A DNA stretch of 64,000 nt from Chamaesiphon minutus PCC 6605 (GTDB lineage Bacteria; Cyanobacteriota; Cyanobacteriia; Cyanobacteriales; Chamaesiphonaceae). The translations under genes and the position numbers were made by a program. The DNA lies in NCBI RefSeq assembly GCF_000317145.1, contig NC_019697.1:6189889-6253888 (forward strand), in the 5' to 3' direction. Under the pieces are notes generated by a model. It saw only the letters and a list, made by a program, of their open reading frames with translations, did not search any database and was not told the origin of the DNA. Below, in pieces: positions 50,455 through 57,376 of the stretch. Within the stretch, counting starts at the first letter, position 1. Each line of letters starts with the position of its first letter.

Positions 50455-51147
50455 ATGAATAGCTACGGTCGTCAGTTTTCAACTCGTCAGATTGGTTTAT
50501 TAGGAAAATTGCGAATTTTAAATGTATCGATATCGATCGGGATTTTTTTACCAACCATATTCACCCTCATTCTCTGCTCTCCAGCAATGGCAGCGAAGGT
50601 AGATGACTTTAAACAAGCTGCTGCAATAAACAGTGGTTGCGATAGTATTCCGTACAAGGGTTTCAATGAAGATTTGAATAAAAAATGTAAAGACTTGTCA
50701 GAATACAAAAATAAAATCTGTAATAATTTCGGTATTGACAGACCAAAAGTAGAGAAAACTCTCGAAAACTACCTCGATAGCCGTAAAAAGCTTCGGGATG
50801 CAATCGATCGAAAAAATACAGGAGCAATTTCAGGACTTAAGCAGCAGATTCAAGAAGGTGATGAAAAGCTTTCTGACTATAAGAAAACTGCTAAGGATCT
50901 CTCGGATAGAGCATCGGAATGTCTTGCTGCTAGAGAAAATGTTCAGCGAGTATTTTCAGATGCCAAAGAACTTCTCAAAAAAGAGACCGATCCAGATTTG
51001 AAGCAGTATATCTCGACGATATTAGATACATACGAGAAGGGTCAACGGGAGCACATTAAGGCGATGCAGAACACGACAACATCGATGGAAAATTCTAAAT
51101 GGGTTAGCCAGCTCGGTTGGGATCGATCTGAGATAGTTGAAAAATAG
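50455..51147 (+). CDS. exported helical protein
   Basis: The 230 residues have an N-terminal signal (ISIGIFLPTIFTLILCSPAMA, cleavage after AMA) and a lysine-rich mature part that is almost entirely helical (VEKTLENYLDSRKKLRDAIDRK, KQQIQEGDEKLSDYKKTAKDL). Four cysteines in the mature chain could pair. It is probably a periplasmic coiled-coil protein. I recognise no family. Confidence 0.7.
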   Translation: MNSYGRQFSTRQIGLLGKLRILNVSISIGIFLPTIFTLILCSPAMAAKVDDFKQAAAINSGCDSIPYKGFNEDLNKKCKDLSEYKNKICNNFGIDRPKVEKTLENYLDSRKKLRDAIDRKNTGAISGLKQQIQEGDEKLSDYKKTAKDLSDRASECLAARENVQRVFSDAKELLKKETDPDLKQYISTILDTYEKGQREHIKAMQNTTTSMENSKWVSQLGWDRSEIVEK

Positions 51148-51223
51148 ATCGAAGTTGACTGCGAACGAGTTGTATTATCCAGAAAGTTCCCTGACGATCG
51201 CTAGTTAGACGGCTGCACGCATT

Positions 51224-51589
51224 ATGAGATCGATTCGATTTATGTGGATGGACACACCGCTACAACCGCTGAGGATTCCGGCTGGATGGACAGTTGCGCA
51301 CAATGAAGGTCTCTTTGAGATAGATCCCATCCCCGATAAGATTCCAGACGAGGAGCATATTTGCTTCTTTCGGGAGGACATGCTCCAAATGAAGAATCAG
51401 GATCGCAACAGACTACTCGATGTCGGTTGGTATCCCGAAGGTGATTTGGAGCGCGGTGAGTATGCGCTCCATATTCACGAAGGAGATTGGTGTGGACGTT
51501 TGTTGCACGAATTCAGAACGCGAGACCGACAATCGTTAGTTATCGAAATCGAGCGCGTATTTATCGCTATCACGGAAGGTCAGTTATGA
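51224..51589 (+). CDS. hypothetical protein
   Basis: The 121 residues (MWMDTPLQPLRIPAGWTVAHN, EEHICFFREDMLQMKN, WYPEGDLERGEYALHIHEGDWCGRLLHEFRTRDRQSLVIEIERVF) look like a soluble alpha/beta domain. The pattern resembles small immunity or SMI1-like proteins only loosely. Its TGA overlaps the ATG of the lipoprotein gene (ATGA at 51586-51589), so the two are translated together. Confidence 0.7.
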   Translation: MRSIRFMWMDTPLQPLRIPAGWTVAHNEGLFEIDPIPDKIPDEEHICFFREDMLQMKNQDRNRLLDVGWYPEGDLERGEYALHIHEGDWCGRLLHEFRTRDRQSLVIEIERVFIAITEGQL

Positions 51590-52104
51590 CAAAATATCTT
51601 TATCTACCCATACTTATCATCTTATTTTCATTGGCAGGTTGTAATACTAAATCGGAACCACCAACTGTCGGTCAAAAAGTCAGTTTCGATCGCATCTGCG
51701 ATCGCAGTAACGATGATAAACGCATCGCAGTTGAAGGGTTTTTAACATTACCAGAGAAAGTTTCTAGCAAAGATAAAATGTCGGTACTGCTAGAAATTCG
51801 AGCGGTAAAAGATGTCAATAAACCCGGACGCGTGGGCATCTGGACGACATATGGCACGGCAGCAAATCGGGTTGCCCCGATCGATACCGCACTGCGCGCG
51901 CCAAATAGCACCGAAAAAGCCAAGCTTCAAGATTGGAGCAAATCCAAATTCTCTTATACCCATGCTGATTTAAAAGTGACAACTAATGATGGCAAATCGA
52001 TCGGCTATCTCGATCGAGTTCGTGTTTCTGGCAAGGTCGGTTTTCCTAGTAAAGTTAGCGTTTCTCCTTGCGTATTGAATAATCCATTAATTGAAAAAAT
52101 TTAG
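51586..52104 (+). CDS. lipoprotein with OB-like fold
   Basis: From the ATG at 51586 (GGAAGG upstream) it has 172 residues. The lipoprotein signal ends in SLAGC (Cys about residue 18). The mature domain (VSFDRICDRSNDDKRIAVEGFLTLPE, VGIWTTYG, LKVTTNDGKSIGYLDRVRVSGKV) is a beta-rich, nucleic-acid-free OB-like domain by pattern. It overlaps the upstream gene by four bases. Function unknown. Confidence 0.78.
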   Translation: MTKYLYLPILIILFSLAGCNTKSEPPTVGQKVSFDRICDRSNDDKRIAVEGFLTLPEKVSSKDKMSVLLEIRAVKDVNKPGRVGIWTTYGTAANRVAPIDTALRAPNSTEKAKLQDWSKSKFSYTHADLKVTTNDGKSIGYLDRVRVSGKVGFPSKVSVSPCVLNNPLIEKI

Positions 52105-52225
52105 ACTGGCGATCGCTTCAAAACTGTTACCTTGATTTGGATAGTCCAAACTATTAACCGTTCGCGAAGTGTCTGTGCCAGAGAATCGACTACAATCGAG
52201 GACACTTGCCAACTTGTGGATCGAT

Positions 52226-52471
52226 TTAAGCGGAATAATTACGAGCGATATCGAGGTTTGGTCTGTCTGGTTGGGCAGATAGCAAGCCCGCGACCGCCTC
52301 AAAGCATCGTCCGCCCGACCAGCGGACATCGACCTCACTCGGATCGAGCGGGAACGGCGGCTCGACCACGATGCCAATACCTTGCCCGCGACCCCACGCA
52401 TCGAAATCGTTTGGTTGCCAAGTCTTGGGGTTTTTTACTACTCTATCTCCGACTTGAATAGCCCGCTCCAT
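52226..52471 (-). CDS. small hypothetical protein with SH3/KOW-like pattern
   Basis: From the ATG at 52471 (GAGGG seven bases upstream) the 81 residues read ERAIQVGDRVVKNPKTWQPNDFDAWGRGQGIGIVVEPPF, then VDVRWSGGRCFEAVAGLL. The GDRVV...GIGIV...VRW spacing resembles SH3-like or mind-bomb-like barrels. A longer frame to 52603 passes through a palindromic repeat and is less likely. Confidence 0.6.
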   Translation of the reverse strand: MERAIQVGDRVVKNPKTWQPNDFDAWGRGQGIGIVVEPPFPLDPSEVDVRWSGGRCFEAVAGLLSAQPDRPNLDIARNYSA

Positions 52472-52706
52472 TAATGAACCCTCTAACTGAAATAGTTTAA
52501 GTCGATCGATTACCTCTCGGCGCGGCTCCGCCAACGGCAATTTGTGGGTCTGGAGCCGTTGCCGATCGAATCTTGAAACCCGCTCCAGCAAAACTAATCC
52601 CAAAAATCACGATCTCCTCCGAATCTAAATGCTCGCACAATGTCGAGCGTCATGCCCGATCTGCCGGAAGTCACCGTTGAAGATCGCAGTTCTAGCTGTC
52701 CGAATA

Positions 52707-52883
52707 TCAGGCAGCAAGCACGGGCTGGGCAGCAGCACCGAAGGCTGAGAGTGCGAGGTTGCAGGCTACCCACTCGCTTCTGACACTAGCGTGAAGTCGC
52801 TGGCATTTACCTTGATAGTGACCTTCTGGTTGGAAAAAAAGACAATTTTTACACGTTGGCGCGGGATCTAGATGAGTTTTCAT
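52707..52883 (-). CDS. 58-residue Cys-rich small protein
   Basis: The ORF runs from the ATG at 52883 to the TGA at 52707. It begins MKTHLDPAPTCKNCLFFQPE, then HYQGKCQRLHASV and WVACNLA: CxxC plus two further cysteines that could bind zinc or an Fe-S cluster. The composition is protein-like, and similar short proteins occur in cyanobacteria from memory. The Shine-Dalgarno is weak (GAGTAA), so I am only moderately sure. Confidence 0.55.
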   Translation of the reverse strand: MKTHLDPAPTCKNCLFFQPEGHYQGKCQRLHASVRSEWVACNLALSAFGAAAQPVLAA

Positions 52884-53305
52884 AAAGTTTACTCAAGTTA
52901 ATTGTGCTGAATCGATCTCAATCCGAGCAGCCAGAGGTCATACCGTTGTAAAACTCTCGATCGTCACCTTGACTTCACCCACCATTAAAACAAACAAAGA
53001 TGAGGAAGTTGTGAAGTCGAGCGACTCGATCGTGAAATTTTAAATTTATGAATCTAAGGAGGTGGGTTCGATCGTTAATAATTCAATTAACTCGATCGGG
53101 TCAAAAGTGCAATCTTTCTGAGAGTATTGCTAATAAAAATATTTTAAAGATCGTTAACTATCGAGCGATTTCGATCTCAATGTCTTAGAATTGAATTAGA
53201 TCGCTATAAATGGCTAAAAAGAACGATAGCAGCATCTGCCCAAGGGATCGACCCTCGACAGTCCGGTTTTAAAATCGATTATTTTATAGTTGAGAGCGCG
53301 TCTAT
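52884..53305. other. intergenic, 422 bp, upstream of uspA
   Basis: It is AT-rich with many CGATCG words. I see no ORF, repeat family member or clear promoter. Confidence 0.45.
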
Positions 53306-53797
53306 ATGTATCAAAAAATCTTAATTACCATTGCCGATTCTGATGAGTCCGAATTAGTACTAGCAGCGGGACTAACCTTAGCGGAGAAGTTTGAATCCCA
53401 GGTCTTACTTTTGCATGTCATCAATCCATCTCTACCATCTGGTTTTAGTCCATTAGTGGGTGGGATGTTCCCCATTGTCAACGATCTGGCCATCGAACAG
53501 TATGCCAAAGAGTGGAAAGAATACGAAAGCAACGGGATCGAACGACTCCAGGCTTGCGCGCAACAGGCACGATCGCGCGGGATCGAAGCCGAAGTTTCGC
53601 AAAACTTTGGTGATGCTGGACGCATAATTTGCGAAGTAGCCAAAAGTTGGTCGGCAGACTCTATTGTGATGGGCAGAAGAGATCGACAATCGATTTTGAG
53701 TGAAATTTTGGTTGGTAGCACGAGTAACTATGTCTTGCATCACGCACCTTGTTCGACGATCGTGATTCAGCCACCAGCATCATCGCAACATCCTTAA
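53306..53797 (+). CDS. universal stress protein (UspA family)
   Basis: This 163-residue paralogue of the protein at 18907-19386 shares KILITIADSDESELVLAAGLTLAE, the linker EWKEYESNGIERLQ, QNFGDAGRIICE and the nucleotide site GRRDRQSILSEILVGSTSNYVLHHAPCS. It is a cytosolic ATP-binding stress protein. It is monocistronic and followed by a hairpin repeat (53846-53890). Confidence 0.93.
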   Translation: MYQKILITIADSDESELVLAAGLTLAEKFESQVLLLHVINPSLPSGFSPLVGGMFPIVNDLAIEQYAKEWKEYESNGIERLQACAQQARSRGIEAEVSQNFGDAGRIICEVAKSWSADSIVMGRRDRQSILSEILVGSTSNYVLHHAPCSTIVIQPPASSQHP

Positions 53798-53845
53798 AGC
53801 GGGCAGAGTTGAGATCGGATCTACCCTTGTTGCACTCTGTTATCC

Positions 53846-53890
53846 CCGTTGTCTTGTCTTGATTCGCTTAACTAAGGGCGTGCGCGAATC
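53846..53890 (-). repeat. ACAAGACA-tailed hairpin repeat, divergent copy
   Basis: On the minus strand GATTCGC pairs with GCGAATC (53884-53890 with 53861-53867), and AAGACAAGACAACGG follows. The stem sequence differs from all other copies, but the pairing is kept. Confidence 0.6.
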
Positions 53891-54031
53891 GCTCCCTGCC
53901 CCCCACTCCCATCTCTAGCTTTTTATACCTATAATACAGCAACACCAAATTTCAAAACCAGAAACATCATCCTCTTTCAATACTGGCATACCTATGGCAC
54001 GATCGATCGACAGTATTCGGGAGATGAGTTT

Positions 54032-55984
54032 ATGAGAATTCTAGTGGTTGAGGACGATCCGGCCATTGCTTTCCTCATCGAGACTCTTTTAGAGACTCAC
54101 AAATACACCATCGATTTGGCTAGCGACGGCCAAGTAGGTCTCGACCTGAGCGATGCTTACGCATATGATGCGATCCTGCTGGATGTGACCTTACCCAAAA
54201 AAGATGGGGTGAGTGTCTGTCGCGAGATTCGCGCCCGAGGCAATAGCGTCCCGATTTTACTACTGACTGCGCTAGATTCGCCAGCAGATCGCACGCGGGG
54301 ACTAGATGCTGGGGCTGATGATTATTTGGGCAAACCGTTCGATCGCAACGAATTACTCGCGAGAATTAGGGCACTATTGCGCCGCTCGCACGATTCTACA
54401 CTTCCGATTTTGACCTGGGGCAGTTTACAACTCGATCCAGTGAGTACCACTGTCACCTTTGACGAGCGATTAGTCCCCTTAACGCCAAAAGAATACTCCT
54501 TACTAGAACTTTTTTTACGCAATAGCAAGCGGGTATTTAGCTGTAGTGCCATTCTCGATCGCCTGTGGTCGGAAGACAGTCCCAGTGAAGACACTATCCG
54601 CACCCATATTAAAGGATTGCGACACAAACTTAGAGCCGCTGGTGCCGCAGCCGATTTTATCGAAACGGTTTATGGCATTGGTTATCGACTCAAACCCCTC
54701 GAAGCACCAGGGACGCCTCTACTGACTGAGGCTTGGGAAAAATTCAAAGGACAAGTATCCGAGCAAGTCGCTACCTTAGAGCAATTAGCCCAGAAAGTTT
54801 TAGATCGAGAGGTTCTACCCGATTGGCAAGAGCGCGGTAAGCAGATCGCCCACTCGCTGACTGGCTCGCTCGGTACATTTGGCTTTTCCCTGAGTTCGGA
54901 ATTGGCTCGTCAAATTGAAAAGTTATTAGGCGAGCCACAAGATTGGAGAGCCGATCGCGGACGATTGCTATACTCGATCGTCACAGCTCTGCGAGAAGAG
55001 TTAGAGAGATCGGCACCTGTCGCCAATCTCCCAGGTTTTGAATCGGAGTTGAAGCTGGATATTCTGTTAGTCTCAGCCGCAGATCCACAAGGCGAGCGCA
55101 TCCAATCTCTGGCGTCAACACGAGACTGGCTCGTGCAAATCGTGCCGACGATCGCCGCCGCTCGTTCGCAATTGCAACAGTATCGCATTCGCAGTATCGT
55201 GTTGACGCCAGATGCGCTCGACCGGACGGAGGAAGTTTTGCGGCTATTAGTCGAAGTCAACAAACAAGTTCCGCCGATTCCGGTCATTGCCCTGACTGCT
55301 GCTAGTTTGCACCCAGCGATCCGGCAATTGGGGACTTTGCAGCCAGTCGATCCCTTGGGGAACGTCGATCCGATCGAGTCGATCGAGCGAGCCATTGCTG
55401 AGGCCGAGTCCAGTCAGACTCATATTTTGGCAGTCGATGACGATCTGAAGATTTTGGCAATTTTACGCGCTTTATTAGTCCCGTGGGGTTATCGCGTGAC
55501 GACTTTAGCCGACTCCCAAAAATTATGGGAGGTGTTGCCCATTACCCAGCCAGATCTACTGATTTTAGATGTAGAAATGCCGCTCGTAGGCGGCTTAGAT
55601 GTGTGTCGATCGATCCGCGATCGCCCAGAGTGGTCGCATTTACCGATTATTGTGCTGACTGCGCACACCGAACCGACCTTAATTCAACAAGTGTTTGCGA
55701 TCGGGGCGGATGATTTTGCCACCAAGCCTGTAATCGGGCCAGAAATTATCGCCCGGATTACCAATTTGCTGGAGCGTCAGCAGGTGCAACGATTGAAAAC
55801 CGATCGCAAGCAGCAACAAGTGGCAACCGCTCGCATCCAGCTAGCCGATCGGGTCAAAATTCAAGCCGCCTTGATGGCGATCGAGGCTGCACTCCAATCC
55901 GAACAACCGTTCCAGCCCGATCGGCATCGTCAAATCCTAGAGCAAGTAAACATCTTACGCCAATTATTATTGCCTGATTTGTAA
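54032..55984 (+). CDS. multidomain response regulator (REC-wHTH-HPt-like-REC)
   Basis: The 650 residues contain a receiver (1-120, acidic EDD, phospho-Asp51, GKPF Lys), an OmpR-type winged helix (about 130-222, VPLTPKEYSLLELFL, ETVYGIGYRLKP), an HPt-like helical segment (about 232-325 with KQIAHSLTGSLGTFGF, His in HSLTGS), a degenerate receiver (about 345-435) and an intact receiver (about 460-585, phospho-Asp near 513), ending in a coiled coil. Such chains occur in cyanobacterial phosphorelays. No histidine kinase is adjacent. Confidence 0.92.
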   Translation: MRILVVEDDPAIAFLIETLLETHKYTIDLASDGQVGLDLSDAYAYDAILLDVTLPKKDGVSVCREIRARGNSVPILLLTALDSPADRTRGLDAGADDYLGKPFDRNELLARIRALLRRSHDSTLPILTWGSLQLDPVSTTVTFDERLVPLTPKEYSLLELFLRNSKRVFSCSAILDRLWSEDSPSEDTIRTHIKGLRHKLRAAGAAADFIETVYGIGYRLKPLEAPGTPLLTEAWEKFKGQVSEQVATLEQLAQKVLDREVLPDWQERGKQIAHSLTGSLGTFGFSLSSELARQIEKLLGEPQDWRADRGRLLYSIVTALREELERSAPVANLPGFESELKLDILLVSAADPQGERIQSLASTRDWLVQIVPTIAAARSQLQQYRIRSIVLTPDALDRTEEVLRLLVEVNKQVPPIPVIALTAASLHPAIRQLGTLQPVDPLGNVDPIESIERAIAEAESSQTHILAVDDDLKILAILRALLVPWGYRVTTLADSQKLWEVLPITQPDLLILDVEMPLVGGLDVCRSIRDRPEWSHLPIIVLTAHTEPTLIQQVFAIGADDFATKPVIGPEIIARITNLLERQQVQRLKTDRKQQQVATARIQLADRVKIQAALMAIEAALQSEQPFQPDRHRQILEQVNILRQLLLPDL

Positions 55985-56046
55985 TCTCACATCTTGCACC
56001 AGCCGAATCCCCTCTTCCCCAATACGGTTCGGTTAAGCAAATATAT

Positions 56047-56109
56047 TAGTCCGCGTAGGCGACGCGCGCTCCTCGGCTTTGCCGAGGGTTTAGCGCGACA
56101 AGACAGCGG
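56047..56109 (+). repeat. ACAAGACAGCGG-tailed hairpin repeat, copy D6
   Basis: The outer stem CGCGCT/AGCGCG, the inner hairpin CCTCGG-CTTT-CCGAGG, GGTTTA and ACAAGACAGCGG (56098-56109) are all present. It lies in the 55985-56343 intergenic region, which otherwise holds only the hairpin at 56244. Confidence 0.75.
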
Positions 56110-56243
56110 ACTTTGCATCATAAGCGGCGGTTTCAACCGCTGACCAAATCACTAACCGAACCGTATTGCCCTCTCCCCTATCCACAACAGGTAACAAAAC
56201 TACAAACTGAGCGGGGTGTCATAGGCTGTCGCTTTTGACTACT

Positions 56244-56263
56244 CCTCGCCGTGAACGGCGGGG
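56244..56263 (-). repeat. IS200/IS605 right-end-like hairpin, solitary
   Basis: On the minus strand GAATCCCCGCCGT-TC-ACGGCGAGG is followed by AGTAGTCAA. This looks like the right-end hairpin of IS200/IS605-type elements (the 3' end of the TnpB-associated omega RNA). No tnpA or tnpB is found nearby, so it is probably a relic or a small non-autonomous derivative. The assignment rests on remembered consensus. Confidence 0.45.
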
Positions 56264-56343
56264 ATTCCCTAGCTTCGCAACTAGGTTTTCTGTAAAATTA
56301 GATTGGGCGTTGCTGAATTGATGTATGAAAAGTTAGAGAGTGT

Positions 56344-56760
56344 ATGAAAACAAGGAATCATACATTAAATCAGCAATACCACTTTTTACTACATTCTGTA
56401 GCTCGATCTTTCTTCACAAGTTCTTCATCTAATGGCGGTACCATTGTCAGACAACTAGTCGATCGAAAGAGGCTCGTTCTTATGGACAGCGACAACTACA
56501 AATCTCTGATATCTAACGCCCGAGATTATTGCACTCCAGCTTGGTGGATCGAAATTTTTACCGCACAGCCCAAATGTACCTATTATTTTGGCCCATTCGA
56601 TCGGATCTGGGAAGCTGAAACGGCAGTCTCTGGCTACTTGGAAGATCTCCAGAGCGAACTCGCCCAAGGTATTCAAGCGCAGATAAACAAATGTTGCCAG
56701 CCCGATCTCCTGACAATCGAATACGATCCGAGCGATAATTCCCCATCCCAAATGGTCTGA
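56344..56760 (+). CDS. DUF1816 domain protein
   Basis: The C-terminal 85 residues carry the DUF1816 pattern PAWWIEIFTAQPKCTYYFGPF, VSGYLEDLQSELAQGIQAQINK and DLLTIEYD, close to the paralogue at 19503-19919. The ATG at 56344 gives 138 residues. The ATG at 56482 would give 92 residues starting just before the domain and may be the true start, since the preceding part is low in family-like features. Confidence 0.8.
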   Translation: MKTRNHTLNQQYHFLLHSVARSFFTSSSSNGGTIVRQLVDRKRLVLMDSDNYKSLISNARDYCTPAWWIEIFTAQPKCTYYFGPFDRIWEAETAVSGYLEDLQSELAQGIQAQINKCCQPDLLTIEYDPSDNSPSQMV

Positions 56761-56869
56761 CATCAGCCTACTGCTATTCGATAACTCGATCGTCACTTGG
56801 CAACTTACTCCCTGCCCACTCAAGCAATAGGCAATTCGTTCGTTTATCCACCGATCTCTATTCACTTAA

Positions 56870-57097
56870 TTAGGGATTGACTTTGAAACTTGCGATCGTG
56901 GAACTCAAACGCTTTGCTTTTAACCATCTATATGCTAGATATTGGGGTTGATTATTACGTCCATAAAGATAGTTATATCGAAAGAAATCTTGGCCTTCAG
57001 CAGGAAATAAATCGATAAAAACTCTTGCGGCTGATAGATAATCCGTCGCTCCAGCTATTGCTAGTTGCTGTTGTCTGTCAGGAAATTTTTTAACCAC
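56870..57097 (-). CDS. small hypothetical protein
   Basis: The 75 residues (FPDRQQQLAIAGATDYLSAARVFIDLFPAEGQDFFRYNYLYGRNN, YLAYRWLKAKR) are helical and soluble. The sequence looks genuine, but I do not know the family. It lies between the DUF1816 gene and the polysaccharide region, on the opposite strand. Confidence 0.55.
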   Translation of the reverse strand: MVKKFPDRQQQLAIAGATDYLSAARVFIDLFPAEGQDFFRYNYLYGRNNQPQYLAYRWLKAKRLSSTIASFKVNP

Positions 57098-57376
57098 GAT
57101 CCGATCGATCCTTACAATTTAGGTGTAAATAAATTTGGTGTGTAAGTAGATGTTAGAAATACATCTACCAGCCGATTTGCACTAACGATCGTCAAACATA
57201 CGATCGATTTTTGGCTGGCTTTACACCTATATTATCTCCGCGAAAATACTTTCAACCTCAGCTAATTGACGCAACACAATTTTGACCACAGATAGATCGG
57301 TATCTAGTGGTCTACGGCGTAAATCTAGGTAATTTTGATGGGGAGGGAGCGAGGAACGTTTAGCGGTAAGGCTGCG

